From contig JAKMDI010000007.1 in assembly GCA_022428005.1 (NCBI GenBank), forward strand, positions 92,084-156,083: a stretch of DNA of 64,000 bases, written 5' to 3'. The first letter of the stretch is position 1, and every line of letters begins with the position of its first letter. Shown one piece after another: positions 44,721 to 53,227 of this stretch. Made by a program: the position numbers and the translations under genes. The stretch is from Flavobacteriaceae bacterium. Lineage in GTDB: Bacteria; Bacteroidota; Bacteroidia; Flavobacteriales; Flavobacteriaceae. The notes below the pieces were generated by a model. The model did no database searches and was not told where the DNA came from. It worked only from the letters and a program-made list of their open reading frames with translations.

Positions 44721-45258
44721 TGCCCAGTACCAAATCGATCTCTGCTGTTTTTTGTAATAACGTGCCAGGGGTTAGGGGTTCACCCTTGTACCGCATTTCT
44801 AAGACCATGTCTTTTCCAATATCGTTTTTGAAGGTAATTTCTCCGATCTTAAAACCAACAGACATTAATTTTACCTCAGCATTCCTCCGGGTAATCTGGA
44901 CCACATCGGGAACACTGATTCTTCGGTATCCAGAGGGGTTTAGAGTAATGTATATTTTTCGGTTTTTCTTTACCTGTTCTCCAGGGCCAGGAAGGTGCTC
45001 TATTACGCTAAGTGCTGGTAAATTAGGGGTATATTTTGAGGAGTCTATAATTTCATACCGCAAATTTTCCTCTTGGATCACTTGGGATAAATTCACCAGT
45101 GGGATCCCTTTCAAGTCGGGTACATTTTGGTAATCATTGTGAAATGTAATGAGCTTTAGAAACACCAAGCTGAGATAAATAACCACAACGCCTACCACGG
45201 AGGCAAGTACGATTTGAAAGATCAAAGTTTTACTAAAAAGAAATCTAAAAAAACTCAT
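44707..45258 (-). CDS. Membrane-anchored PASTA-domain protein
   Basis: 183 aa: one N-terminal transmembrane helix (about residues 13-36) and two PASTA-like repeats, the first beginning NVPDLKG near residue 45 and the second SVPDVVQITRRNAE near residue 115. There is no kinase domain. PASTA domains bind peptidoglycan or muropeptides in other proteins. It is divergent from ddl and co-oriented with rluD, as in many Flavobacteriia. Confidence 0.82.
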   Translation of the reverse strand: MSFFRFLFSKTLIFQIVLASVVGVVVIYLSLVFLKLITFHNDYQNVPDLKGIPLVNLSQVIQEENLRYEIIDSSKYTPNLPALSVIEHLPGPGEQVKKNRKIYITLNPSGYRRISVPDVVQITRRNAEVKLMSVGFKIGEITFKNDIGKDMVLEMRYKGEPLTPGTLLQKTAEIDLVLGNGRR

Positions 45259-45274
45259 TTTATAATTCTGAAGT

Positions 45275-45282
45275 CAAAGATA
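45275..45282 (-). promoter_or_regulatory. -7 box of PASTA-rluD
   Basis: Exact TATCTTTG on the minus strand, with a predicted start near 45271 and a leader of about 13 nt. No -33 TTG at the usual distance. Confidence 0.4.
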
Positions 45283-45319
45283 ACAAATCGATGGGCTTTA
45301 GGATTAATTATAAATGCAA

Positions 45320-45327
45320 TACCTTTG
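45320..45327 (+). promoter_or_regulatory. -7 box of ddl-coaD
   Basis: Exact TACCTTTG, with the predicted start near 45331 and the ddl ATG at 45342. The -33 position reads TTTAGG. The box falls inside the longer in-frame ddl extension, supporting the shorter start. Confidence 0.4.
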
Positions 45328-45341
45328 TTAAAAGCTTATGC

Positions 45342-46328
45342 ATGCGCAGAAAAGTTGTAGGCATCGCCATGGGGGGATATTCTTCCGAGCGAGAAATTTC
45401 GCTCAGCAGTGGTAGTACTGTCATCGAATCTCTAAGCCCTTCAAAGTGGAATTGTTTTAAAATTATTGTCGATCAAGAGAAGTGGTTGGTCGTGGATTTA
45501 GAAAACAATACATACCCGCTAAAGTTAGAAGATTTTTCTTTTAAGTTGAGGGAAACTATCGTTCACTTCGATGTGGTATTCAATGCCATCCACGGCACCC
45601 CAGGTGAAGATGGAAAATTGGCCAAACTTTTGTCTTCGCTCAACATCCCACAGAGCAGCTGTGATGAAAAAGCTGCTTCCTTAACTTTTGACAAAAGGGC
45701 CTGTTTGAAAGAGGTCCGAAAATGGGGAGTTCCGGTTGCCAATTCTTTTACTTACGACCAAGGGGATTCTTTGGAAATTGATGATATCATAAAAAAAGTG
45801 GGGCTTCCTTGTTTTGTTAAACCCAACCGATCGGGGAGCAGTTATGGAATTGTCAAGGTGTATGAAAAAGAGGATTTGGAGGCGGCAATCGTCTCTGCCC
45901 TAAAGGAAGATTCTGAATTGATTATAGAATCTGCATTGTTAGGGACCGAAATATCTGTAGGTGCCTTTGCTAATGATCATGATATAGTGGTCCTCCCAAT
46001 TACAGAAATCATCTCCGAAAATGATTTTTTTGACTTCGATGCAAAATACAATGGAAAATCAAAAGAAATTACCCCTGCACGACTCGATGGAAACATTGTT
46101 AAAAAGGTAGATACTCTGGTACGCGATTTGTATAAAAAGTTAAATTTAAAGGGAGTGTGCCGAAGTGAGTTTATCATTGTAGCGGGCGTTCCTCATCTGC
46201 TGGAGATAAATACGGTTCCTGGTTTGACCACTGCAAGCCTAATTCCACAGCAACTCCATGAAGCAGGAATAGGCCTTTCAGATTTTTTTGAATCGTTGCT
46301 GGAAGGGGCAATGAAAAAAAACCAGTAA
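45342..46328 (+). CDS. ddl: D-alanine--D-alanine ligase
   Basis: ATP-grasp ligase of 328 aa making the D-Ala-D-Ala dipeptide that MurF uses. Motifs: GGYSSEREISLSSG at the N-terminus, HGTPGEDG, FVKPNRSGSSYG for ATP binding, and EINTVPGLT near the C-terminus. The ATG at 45342 (MRRKVVGIAM) fits the family and lies just after the -7 box. A frame 17 codons longer is rejected. coaD follows after 9 nt. Confidence 0.95.
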   Translation: MRRKVVGIAMGGYSSEREISLSSGSTVIESLSPSKWNCFKIIVDQEKWLVVDLENNTYPLKLEDFSFKLRETIVHFDVVFNAIHGTPGEDGKLAKLLSSLNIPQSSCDEKAASLTFDKRACLKEVRKWGVPVANSFTYDQGDSLEIDDIIKKVGLPCFVKPNRSGSSYGIVKVYEKEDLEAAIVSALKEDSELIIESALLGTEISVGAFANDHDIVVLPITEIISENDFFDFDAKYNGKSKEITPARLDGNIVKKVDTLVRDLYKKLNLKGVCRSEFIIVAGVPHLLEINTVPGLTTASLIPQQLHEAGIGLSDFFESLLEGAMKKNQ

Positions 46329-46337
46329 TTTAGTGAT

Positions 46338-46790
46338 ATGAAACGTGGCGTATTTCCTGGTTCTTTTGACCCCATTACCCTTGGACATTATGATATCGTT
46401 CAAAGAAGCCTCCCGCTTTTTGATGAAATCATTATTGGAATAGGAACCAATACGGAAAAAAAATACATGTTTCCACTGGAGAAAAGGGCTGCTTTTGTAA
46501 AAAGCACTTTTGCCACCTACAAGAAAATTTCAGTGGTTGAATACGAAGGCTTAACGATTGATTTATGTAAAAAAATAAATGCGGATTTCATCATCAGGGG
46601 CCTTAGGAATCCTGCTGATTTTGAATTTGAAAAAGCCATTGCCCACACCAACAGGCTCATGTCTGGAATAGAAACAGTCTTTTTGTTGACCGCGGCTAAA
46701 ACCTCTTTCATCAGCAGCAGTATTGTAAGAGAAATAATATTGAATCAGGGCGATTATTCCAAACTGGTGCCGAGTTCTGTAAAAATCTAA
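46338..46790 (+). CDS. coaD: Phosphopantetheine adenylyltransferase
   Basis: Penultimate step of coenzyme A synthesis, 150 aa. The nucleotidyltransferase TxGH motif is in GSFDPITLGHYDIV. RGLRNPADFEFE and the C-terminal TSFISSSIVREI complete the signature. It is in an operon behind ddl. It ends 6 nt from the convergent NUDIX gene. Confidence 0.96.
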   Translation: MKRGVFPGSFDPITLGHYDIVQRSLPLFDEIIIGIGTNTEKKYMFPLEKRAAFVKSTFATYKKISVVEYEGLTIDLCKKINADFIIRGLRNPADFEFEKAIAHTNRLMSGIETVFLLTAAKTSFISSSIVREIILNQGDYSKLVPSSVKI

Positions 46791-46796
46791 AATCCA

Positions 46797-47390
46797 CTAA
46801 ATTTCATCGAAGAGAATTTTGATATTCTCATAGGCGTTTTTTAAAAGCTTAGGAACTTCCTCCTTGGTTTTCCATTGGGCCAATGTAATTCCCTCATCTA
46901 TTTGAGGGGAGAGCATTCCATTGTAGGATGTGCTCATCAAGTACCAATATGTTTTTTTTAGTCTGTATTTTCCATTTCTTGAAAAAATGTGATAGGTATG
47001 GCTCAGGTTCTTTTTAACAATAAGATCTTTAACTCCCGTTTCTTCCATGACCTCCCTGACTGCCCCATCGATCATCATCTCATTTTTATTAATTTTCCCT
47101 TTGGGCAAATCCCATTTTTTATTTCTGTAAATGAATAAAATCTTACTGTTGTGGTGGACTACCATTCCTCCAGCAGCTTCTACTATGGGGAAATGTTTGG
47201 TCATGAACTTCCAAAGCTTTTCTTCCTTGGGGTGATACAAAAAAACCCCCTCAATTTTTTTGGATTTTAAGGCAGAAATAATCAATTTGAAATTTGTGTA
47301 TTTTATATAGAAAAGAGGGGTATTGTCATTGTGATTTACCATTTTTGAGGTCAGCACGACCCATTTTCTATTGAAAAAAACTTTATACAT
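46797..47390 (-). CDS. NUDIX hydrolase
   Basis: 197 aa with a complete Nudix box from G98 to V120: Gx5Ex7REVxEETGV, preceded by KWDLPKGK. The N-terminal 65 residues are an extra domain without clear identity. The ATG at 47390 is separated from the divergent pyrE ATG by only six bases, so the two genes must share or overlap regulatory sequence. The substrate is unknown. Confidence 0.88.
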   Translation of the reverse strand: MYKVFFNRKWVVLTSKMVNHNDNTPLFYIKYTNFKLIISALKSKKIEGVFLYHPKEEKLWKFMTKHFPIVEAAGGMVVHHNSKILFIYRNKKWDLPKGKINKNEMMIDGAVREVMEETGVKDLIVKKNLSHTYHIFSRNGKYRLKKTYWYLMSTSYNGMLSPQIDEGITLAQWKTKEEVPKLLKNAYENIKILFDEI

Positions 47391-47393
47391 TTG
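47386..47393 (+). promoter_or_regulatory. -7 box of pyrE (leaderless position)
   Basis: Exact TACATTTG. Four bases after its last G is the A of the pyrE ATG, so the message may start at or within a base or two of the start codon. No TTG at the usual -33 distance. The box overlaps the first codon of the divergent NUDIX gene. Confidence 0.4.
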
Positions 47394-47396
47394 TGT

Positions 47397-48044
47397 ATGA
47401 TTTACGATCGAGAAACAGCCCACACCACTGCCCAATTACTTTTACAAATAAATGCAATAAAATTGAATCCAAAAAATCCATACACATGGGCCAGTGGATG
47501 GAAATCTCCAATATATTGCGATAACAGAATTTGCCTTTCACACAAAGATGTAAGGAAATTTATTGCTGAAAAAATGGCCCAGCAAGCCCAACTTATTTAC
47601 GGAGAGGATTTTGTGATTGCTGGTGTGGCCACCGGTGCCATTGGAATTGGGATATTGGTTGCTGAGCTAATGGGAGCCCCATTTATTTATGTAAGACCAG
47701 AACCAAAATCACATGGCAGAAAAAATCAAATTGAAGGACAATTGATGTCCGATAAAAAAGTATTGGTAATCGAAGATTTAATATCCACGGGGAAAAGCAG
47801 TTTAAATGCTGTTAAGGCTCTAAAAGAGCAAAATGTTACCGTGTTGGGAATGATCGGAATTTTTGATTATGGCTTTCAATTGGCTGTTGATAATTTTAAA
47901 AAGGAAAACGTTCAACTTCATACGCTAAGCGATTACCACCACCTGATTTCTGAGGCAGAAAAAGCAAACTACATTGAAACCGATCAAATTGAAGTACTCA
48001 AATCGTGGAGGGTTTCACCCGCTGATTGGAAGCCCAATCAATAA
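47397..48044 (+). CDS. pyrE: Orotate phosphoribosyltransferase
   Basis: Fifth step of pyrimidine synthesis, 215 aa. The PRPP-binding motif VLVIEDLISTGKSS and the family N-terminus MIYDRETAHTTAQLL followed by TWASGWKSPIYCDNR (outline) are clear. I prefer the ATG at 47397 over the in-frame TTG two codons earlier. Its end overlaps the convergent birA by 7 nt. Confidence 0.95.
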   Translation: MIYDRETAHTTAQLLLQINAIKLNPKNPYTWASGWKSPIYCDNRICLSHKDVRKFIAEKMAQQAQLIYGEDFVIAGVATGAIGIGILVAELMGAPFIYVRPEPKSHGRKNQIEGQLMSDKKVLVIEDLISTGKSSLNAVKALKEQNVTVLGMIGIFDYGFQLAVDNFKKENVQLHTLSDYHHLISEAEKANYIETDQIEVLKSWRVSPADWKPNQ

Positions 48045-48781
48045 ATCATTTTAACGGCGCCGTGGGCGAATTTGAGCACTTCTCCGGAGGATTTTTTTAT
48101 TATGATCTCCCCGCTTTCTGTAATCCCTTGGAGTGTGGCGTCAAATTTTTTTGTCAAGGTAGCGAACTCCGATGGCTCTCCTTTTCTAAAAAGACAACTT
48201 TCGTATTGGTGCAGCAGATATGATTTGTGAATTTGGACTTGAGCGAGTTGGTTTAAACGGTCATTCAATTGTTTTAAAATATTATTCAATAGCAACTTTA
48301 TTACAAAGTTTTCTCCTGTTACAAGCGCCAAAGAGCTGGCTTGGGGCAAACCGTCAAATGCCACTTGATTTACATTTATTCCTATGCCAATTATGGAACC
48401 CGTTATACGGCTCCCTTTGACCATATTTTCAATTAGCACTCCTCCAATTTTTTTTTCACCTGACAAAATGTCGTTTGGCCATTTTAACTTAAAAGCTTTA
48501 TTTGTCAACTGGCTGATTGCAGAAAGCACCGCCAGGGAAACAGCGCAATTAATTAAAAATGAATGATCGACTGAAAAGCTTGAATACTGCTTGTAAAGAC
48601 TGAATGTAAGGTTTTTTCCAGGTTCAGACTCCCATATTTTATCTCTCTGCCCTCTGCCTTTTATTTGATGATCTGCCCATATCAAATCGCCATCGTTGCA
48701 TTTTCCAAGATTGTATTTGTCTTTCAACCAATCGTTGGTAGAGTCTGTGGCATCAAGTTTGATTATATTGAAATAGGTCAT
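48038..48781 (-). CDS. birA: Biotin--[acetyl-CoA-carboxylase] ligase
   Basis: Attaches biotin to the carboxyl-carrier protein. It has 247 aa. The biotinyl-5'-AMP site is GRGQRDKIWES, and KLKWPNDIL and KKIGGVLIE follow. It lacks the N-terminal DNA-binding domain of E. coli BirA, so it is not expected to act as a repressor. It is divergent from rsfS across 58 bp. Confidence 0.93.
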   Translation of the reverse strand: MTYFNIIKLDATDSTNDWLKDKYNLGKCNDGDLIWADHQIKGRGQRDKIWESEPGKNLTFSLYKQYSSFSVDHSFLINCAVSLAVLSAISQLTNKAFKLKWPNDILSGEKKIGGVLIENMVKGSRITGSIIGIGINVNQVAFDGLPQASSLALVTGENFVIKLLLNNILKQLNDRLNQLAQVQIHKSYLLHQYESCLFRKGEPSEFATLTKKFDATLQGITESGEIIIKKSSGEVLKFAHGAVKMIY

Positions 48782-48811
48782 GGTTTTGAATGCTGTGAAT
48801 CCAAAAAGTAA

Positions 48812-48819
48812 TAAATTTG
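48812..48819 (+). promoter_or_regulatory. Promoter of rsfS-ftsH operon
   Basis: Exact TAAATTTG, with a TTG at 48786-48788 and a 23-nt spacer. The predicted start near 48823 leaves about 17 nt to the rsfS ATG. Confidence 0.6.
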
Positions 48820-48821
48820 TT

Positions 48822-48829
48822 CAAAACTA
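48822..48829 (-). promoter_or_regulatory. -7 box of birA
   Basis: Exact TAGTTTTG on the minus strand, with a predicted start near 48818 and a 37-nt leader. It lies immediately beside the rsfS -7 box on the other strand, so the two divergent promoters face each other almost back to back. Confidence 0.35.
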
Positions 48830-48839
48830 AAATTTTTTA

Positions 48840-49211
48840 ATGGTAAAATCGAAGTCCACTGAAGATGCTTTGATATCGACGATTATTTCTGGCATAGAAA
48901 ATGTGAAAGGACTCGATGTAAGCCTTTTAGATCTCAGGGATTTAGACAACACTGTTTGTAGTTACTTTTTGGTTTGCTCTGGAAGTTCTAACACGCATGT
49001 GAATGCCATTGTCAGTGCTGTTCAAAAAACAGTCAGCAAAGAGCTTAAAGAAAAGCCATTTCACACTGAAGGTGCTGACAATGCCGAATGGGTGTTGATT
49101 GATTATGTAAATATCGTTGTACATGTGTTTCAAAAACACATCAGAACATACTATAATATTGAGGAACTTTGGGGAGATGCCAAAACGACTAAAATTGCGT
49201 CAAATTATTAA
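48840..49211 (+). CDS. rsfS: Ribosome silencing factor RsfS
   Basis: 123-aa RsfS/IojAP protein that binds L14 and blocks subunit joining in starvation. GLDVSLLDLRDLDN, FLVCSGSSNTHVNAI and DYVNIVVHVF are typical. It is first in an operon with ftsH, whose ATG begins 6 nt after the stop. Confidence 0.94.
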   Translation: MVKSKSTEDALISTIISGIENVKGLDVSLLDLRDLDNTVCSYFLVCSGSSNTHVNAIVSAVQKTVSKELKEKPFHTEGADNAEWVLIDYVNIVVHVFQKHIRTYYNIEELWGDAKTTKIASNY

Positions 49212-49217
49212 TTGTTT

Positions 49218-51176
49218 ATGAAAGAAGGAAAAAACAACAAGCCTAAATTTAATCCCTATTGGGTGTATGGTGTGATCATCACATTCTTATTGGGAATTAG
49301 CATGTTTGGTGGAGATAATAACTGGCAAACGGTTAATAAAACGAACATTTCAGACTTTGAACGTTTTCTCAACGAGGGAGACGTTGAAGAAGTGATTGTG
49401 GTTAATCAAAAGTTAGCAAAAGTAACCCTCAACAGCTATGGGTTAGAAAAAAGTGTCCATCAAAACTCAAAAGCAAAAAATATTATTGGTCAGGAAAACA
49501 CCAGTGGCCCTCACTACGAGTTCGAAGTGGGTAACTTGGAGCTTTTCCAACGCAAACTGGAACAGGCCAAAGAAAACGGGGTAAACTTTCGCTATGAGTT
49601 TATGACCGTTGAAAACCGATGGATGGACGTAATCATGGGATTCCTTCCAATCATTATCATCATAGGCGTTTGGATTTTTCTGATGAGAAGAATGTCTGGT
49701 GGTGGTGCAGGTGGAGCTGGTGGCCAAATATTCAACATTGGAAAATCAAAAGCCAAACTTTTCGATCAAAATACTGAGGTCAAAACCACATTTAAGGATG
49801 TCGCGGGCCTTGAAGGCGCAAAAGAAGAAATTCAGGAGATTGTAGATTTCCTTAAAAATCCAAAAAAGTATACGGTATTGGGGGGTAAAATTCCCAAAGG
49901 AGCACTCTTGGTCGGCTCCCCAGGAACTGGTAAAACATTACTGGCCAAAGCTGTGGCTGGTGAGGCAAAAGTTCCTTTTTTCTCCCTTTCTGGTTCTGAC
50001 TTTGTGGAGATGTTTGTGGGCGTAGGTGCTTCCCGGGTAAGGGACTTGTTCAAACAAGCAAAAGACAAATCGCCGTCGATAATTTTTATTGACGAAATTG
50101 ACGCTATCGGAAGGGCCAGAGGCAAAAATAACTTTACGGGTTCCAATGATGAGCGGGAAAACACCTTGAACCAACTGTTGACCGAAATGGATGGATTTGG
50201 CACCAACACAAATGTAATTGTATTAGCTGCAACCAACCGCGCCGATGTATTGGACAAAGCCCTGATGCGTGCTGGTCGATTCGATCGACAAATATATGTG
50301 GACCTTCCCGACCTCAACGAAAGAAGAGAAATTTTTAAAGTTCACCTCAAGCCTTTAAAATCGGTCAAAAATTTGGACATAGAGTTCCTCTCCAAACAAA
50401 CCCCAGGTTTTTCTGGTGCTGATATTGCCAATGTCTGTAACGAAGCAGCGCTGATTGCCGCTCGAAAAAATAAAAAATCTGTTGGAAAACAAGATTTTTT
50501 GGATGCCGTGGATCGAATTGTCGGCGGCTTAGAAAAGAAAAATAAAATTGTAACCCCAGAAGAAAAGAAAACCATTGCATTTCATGAAGCAGGCCATGCG
50601 ATTGTGAGCTGGCTATTAGAACACGCTGCCCCTTTAGTGAAGGTTACCATTGTTCCCAGAGGACAATCTCTTGGCGCAGCATGGTATTTACCCGAGGAAA
50701 GATTGATTGTTCGCACAGAACAAATGTTGGATGAAATGTGTGCCGCCTTGGGAGGAAGAGCCGCTGAAAAGATTATGTTTGACAAAATATCCACAGGAGC
50801 ACTCAGCGACTTGGAAAAAGTTACCCGTCAAGCAAGGGCCATGGTCTCCGTTTACGGGTTAAATGAAACTTTGGGGAATATTACTTACTATGATTCTACA
50901 GGCCAATCAGAGAATAGTTTTACAAAACCATATTCGGAACAAACAGCGCAGGTTATTGATAAAGAGATATCTCAAATTATAGAAATTCAGTACAAGAGAG
51001 CCTGTGATTTGTTGAAAAAAAATAAGTCTAAGCTGACGCAACTCGCAGACAGACTTTTAGAAAAAGAGGTGATATTCAAAGATGACCTACTAAATATTTT
51101 AGGTGAACGACCCTTTGATGTCAAAACAAACGATAAAAAAGAAGGACCACAGGGAGTCCCTGTACCCGTAAATTAA
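49218..51176 (+). CDS. ftsH: ATP-dependent zinc metalloprotease FtsH
   Basis: 652-aa membrane-bound AAA protease. Two N-terminal membrane helices (about residues 15-30 and 137-155) flank a periplasmic domain. Walker A is GSPGTGKT (233-240), Walker B is IIFIDEIDAIG, the SRH carries ATNRADVLDKALMRAGRFDR (outline) and the zinc site is HEAGH at 456-460. ATG 49218 is preferred over an in-frame TTG two codons earlier. It is followed by the LUD gene in the usual flavobacterial order. Confidence 0.97.
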   Translation: MKEGKNNKPKFNPYWVYGVIITFLLGISMFGGDNNWQTVNKTNISDFERFLNEGDVEEVIVVNQKLAKVTLNSYGLEKSVHQNSKAKNIIGQENTSGPHYEFEVGNLELFQRKLEQAKENGVNFRYEFMTVENRWMDVIMGFLPIIIIIGVWIFLMRRMSGGGAGGAGGQIFNIGKSKAKLFDQNTEVKTTFKDVAGLEGAKEEIQEIVDFLKNPKKYTVLGGKIPKGALLVGSPGTGKTLLAKAVAGEAKVPFFSLSGSDFVEMFVGVGASRVRDLFKQAKDKSPSIIFIDEIDAIGRARGKNNFTGSNDERENTLNQLLTEMDGFGTNTNVIVLAATNRADVLDKALMRAGRFDRQIYVDLPDLNERREIFKVHLKPLKSVKNLDIEFLSKQTPGFSGADIANVCNEAALIAARKNKKSVGKQDFLDAVDRIVGGLEKKNKIVTPEEKKTIAFHEAGHAIVSWLLEHAAPLVKVTIVPRGQSLGAAWYLPEERLIVRTEQMLDEMCAALGGRAAEKIMFDKISTGALSDLEKVTRQARAMVSVYGLNETLGNITYYDSTGQSENSFTKPYSEQTAQVIDKEISQIIEIQYKRACDLLKKNKSKLTQLADRLLEKEVIFKDDLLNILGERPFDVKTNDKKEGPQGVPVPVN

Positions 51177-51184
51177 TTTCTGTT

Positions 51185-51778
51185 GTGGTATTTTGGAAGA
51201 AACTATTTGGTACCTCAAAAAAAGATAAGGCCGAGCCCCTTAAAAGCAAATTTCTTCCTGAAAAAAAACAAGAAGTTGATACTTTATTTGCCAGTAAGTT
51301 TACCCATATGGGTGGTAAATTTTTATACAGTGAAAACAGTAAATCAACAGACGAATATTTTAATTTAATACTTGAGGAAAATCATTGGAGATCAGAAAAT
51401 CTCCTCTGCTTTAATGAACAACTTCGTCAAAGGTTTGGCGTTGAAAGCCCCTCCAGTACATCCAACCCAAAAGATTATAAAGCCTTACTAATAGGGTGTG
51501 AATACCTGATCGCCAATAAGGGCACCATTCTGATATGCAACCATCAAATTAAGGATTTAAAGCTCCATCAACTGCCCGATTTTATTATAGTATTTTCTGA
51601 TCTCAACAATTTTGTAAATGACGTTAGCGAAGGAATGAGTAAACTTAAAAACAAGTACATTGACAAAGTCCCTTCCAACATCACAACGCTGAATGTAAAA
51701 AACGCAAAGGATGAAAATGATTTTTTATCCTATGGGAGTAGTGCGAAAAACTTATATTTAATCCTTCAAGAGGATTAA
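51185..51778 (+). CDS. LUD-domain (LutC-like) protein
   Basis: 197 aa with a C-terminal LUD/YkgG-type fold: LIGCEYLIANKGTILIC and LPDFIIVFS are recognisable. There are no lutA/lutB partners nearby, so a role in lactate oxidation is not supported; it follows ftsH in most Flavobacteriia. The start appears to be GTG 51185 (then VFWKKLFG), since there is no ATG before the conserved part. The stop is 3 nt from the cdsA ATG. Confidence 0.78.
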   Translation: MVFWKKLFGTSKKDKAEPLKSKFLPEKKQEVDTLFASKFTHMGGKFLYSENSKSTDEYFNLILEENHWRSENLLCFNEQLRQRFGVESPSSTSNPKDYKALLIGCEYLIANKGTILICNHQIKDLKLHQLPDFIIVFSDLNNFVNDVSEGMSKLKNKYIDKVPSNITTLNVKNAKDENDFLSYGSSAKNLYLILQED

Positions 51779-51781
51779 TCC

Positions 51782-52585
51782 ATGAGAGAATTATTTTTTA
51801 GAGGCGTTTCTGGCCTCTTATACGCAGCAATGATTTTGGGATCAGTAGTATACGATCAGCTTCTATTCACTATCGTTATTGTTGTTTTCTCAACACTGGC
51901 AATCATTGAATTTCAAAGGTTAATCCGTCATAAAAGCTATATGCCCATGGCTTTGGTATTGCTTTTGATCTATAATTTCTATCAATCCAAAATTGATGCT
52001 GTTGACCTTATCTACCCGCTCATTAGTGTTTTTATCGCGCATATTTTCTTGATCTATTGGCTGTTTACCAAAAAAACAATGACCTTGAATTATCTCTCCA
52101 AGACCCTATTATCCCTTTTTTATTTGGGTATGGGCTGTTTTTTTATAATCTCTTTACCAGGAAGTCCCGAAAATTATGACTTCGAAAAAGTGATGTTGTT
52201 TTTTGTTTTGATTTGGACCAACAACACCTTTGCATATTTAACGGGAAGAAAGCTGGGAAAAACACTAATGTTCCAAAGGATATCACCCAAAAAAACCTGG
52301 GAAGGTTTTTTTGGTGGTCTTATTTTTTCACTGGCTGTCGCTTTAGTCTTCCATCATTTCAGCCCAGAATCTTCTGTGGTCTTTTATTTATCTGTAGCCT
52401 CCCTTTGCTCCATATGGGCAACTGTTGGAGATCTGATTCAATCGAAATTTAAGCGACTTGTAAACGTAAAAGACAGTGGATCATTAATTCCTGGCCATGG
52501 TGGGTTTTTTGACAGAATGGACAGTGTTATTTTTAGTGCTCCATGGATTTACTTACTTTTTAATTTTAAAGATTATGTTTCATAA
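51782..52585 (+). CDS. cdsA: Phosphatidate cytidylyltransferase
   Basis: 267-aa inner-membrane enzyme producing CDP-diacylglycerol, with about eight hydrophobic segments. The family signature is at the C-terminus: SKFKRLVNVKDSG, then IPGHGGFFDRMDS. It overlaps psd by 11 nt, and the pair supplies phospholipid head-group synthesis. Confidence 0.95.
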   Translation: MRELFFRGVSGLLYAAMILGSVVYDQLLFTIVIVVFSTLAIIEFQRLIRHKSYMPMALVLLLIYNFYQSKIDAVDLIYPLISVFIAHIFLIYWLFTKKTMTLNYLSKTLLSLFYLGMGCFFIISLPGSPENYDFEKVMLFFVLIWTNNTFAYLTGRKLGKTLMFQRISPKKTWEGFFGGLIFSLAVALVFHHFSPESSVVFYLSVASLCSIWATVGDLIQSKFKRLVNVKDSGSLIPGHGGFFDRMDSVIFSAPWIYLLFNFKDYVS

Positions 52586-53225
52586 AGAAGGTTTTAAAAT
52601 CATTATCAACACCTTTTTAATTGCTGTAGTCATTGCGCTTGGTTCTGCCTACTTTATTGAAAATTTTTGGATTCAGAAATCACTTCAAGTGGTGAGTATC
52701 ATACTGTTGATATTGGTGCTCCAGTTTTTTAGAAACCCAAAACGAAAAACAACAGCCAACAAAAATCATATCATTGCTCCCGTTGATGGAAAAGTGGTGG
52801 TGATTGAAGAAGTATACGAAAAAGAGTTTTTTAAAGACAAACGGTTACAGGTCTCCATTTTTATGTCTCCCCTCAATGTTCATGTAACCCGATATGCCAT
52901 CAGTGGTGCTGTTGCGTTTAGCAAATACCATCCAGGAAAATATTTAGTGGCTTGGCATCCCAAATCCTCGGAGCTAAACGAAAGGACTACAGTGGTGCTG
53001 GAAAATGATACTGTAGGTCAAATTTTATACCGACAGATTGCTGGTGCTGTGGCCCGTAGGATTGTCAACTACGCAAAGGTGGGGGACAAGGTGGTTCAAG
53101 GGCGTGATGCTGGATTTATAAAATTTGGATCACGAGTGGATGTTTTTTTACCCTTGGGCACCAAAATCAATGTGAAAATAGATCAAAAGGTAAGAGGAGG
53201 CGAAGATTGTATCGCCGAATTCTAA
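52575..53225 (+). CDS. psd: Phosphatidylserine decarboxylase (short form)
   Basis: 216-aa proenzyme of the short Psd class, with two N-terminal hydrophobic stretches, then IIAPVDGKVV, IFMSPLNVHVTR and the self-cleavage Gly-Ser in KFGSRVDVFLP, which generates the pyruvoyl group. ATG 52575 lies within the last codons of cdsA. It makes phosphatidylethanolamine. It ends 2 nt from convergent valS. Confidence 0.93.
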   Translation: MFHKEGFKIIINTFLIAVVIALGSAYFIENFWIQKSLQVVSIILLILVLQFFRNPKRKTTANKNHIIAPVDGKVVVIEEVYEKEFFKDKRLQVSIFMSPLNVHVTRYAISGAVAFSKYHPGKYLVAWHPKSSELNERTTVVLENDTVGQILYRQIAGAVARRIVNYAKVGDKVVQGRDAGFIKFGSRVDVFLPLGTKINVKIDQKVRGGEDCIAEF

Positions 53226-53227
53226 TG

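Noticed and set aside
51185..51778. Lactate-utilisation operon suggested by the LutC-like domain
   Set aside because: No LutA or LutB homologue is adjacent, and the gene is a fixed neighbour of ftsH-cdsA-psd in this group.
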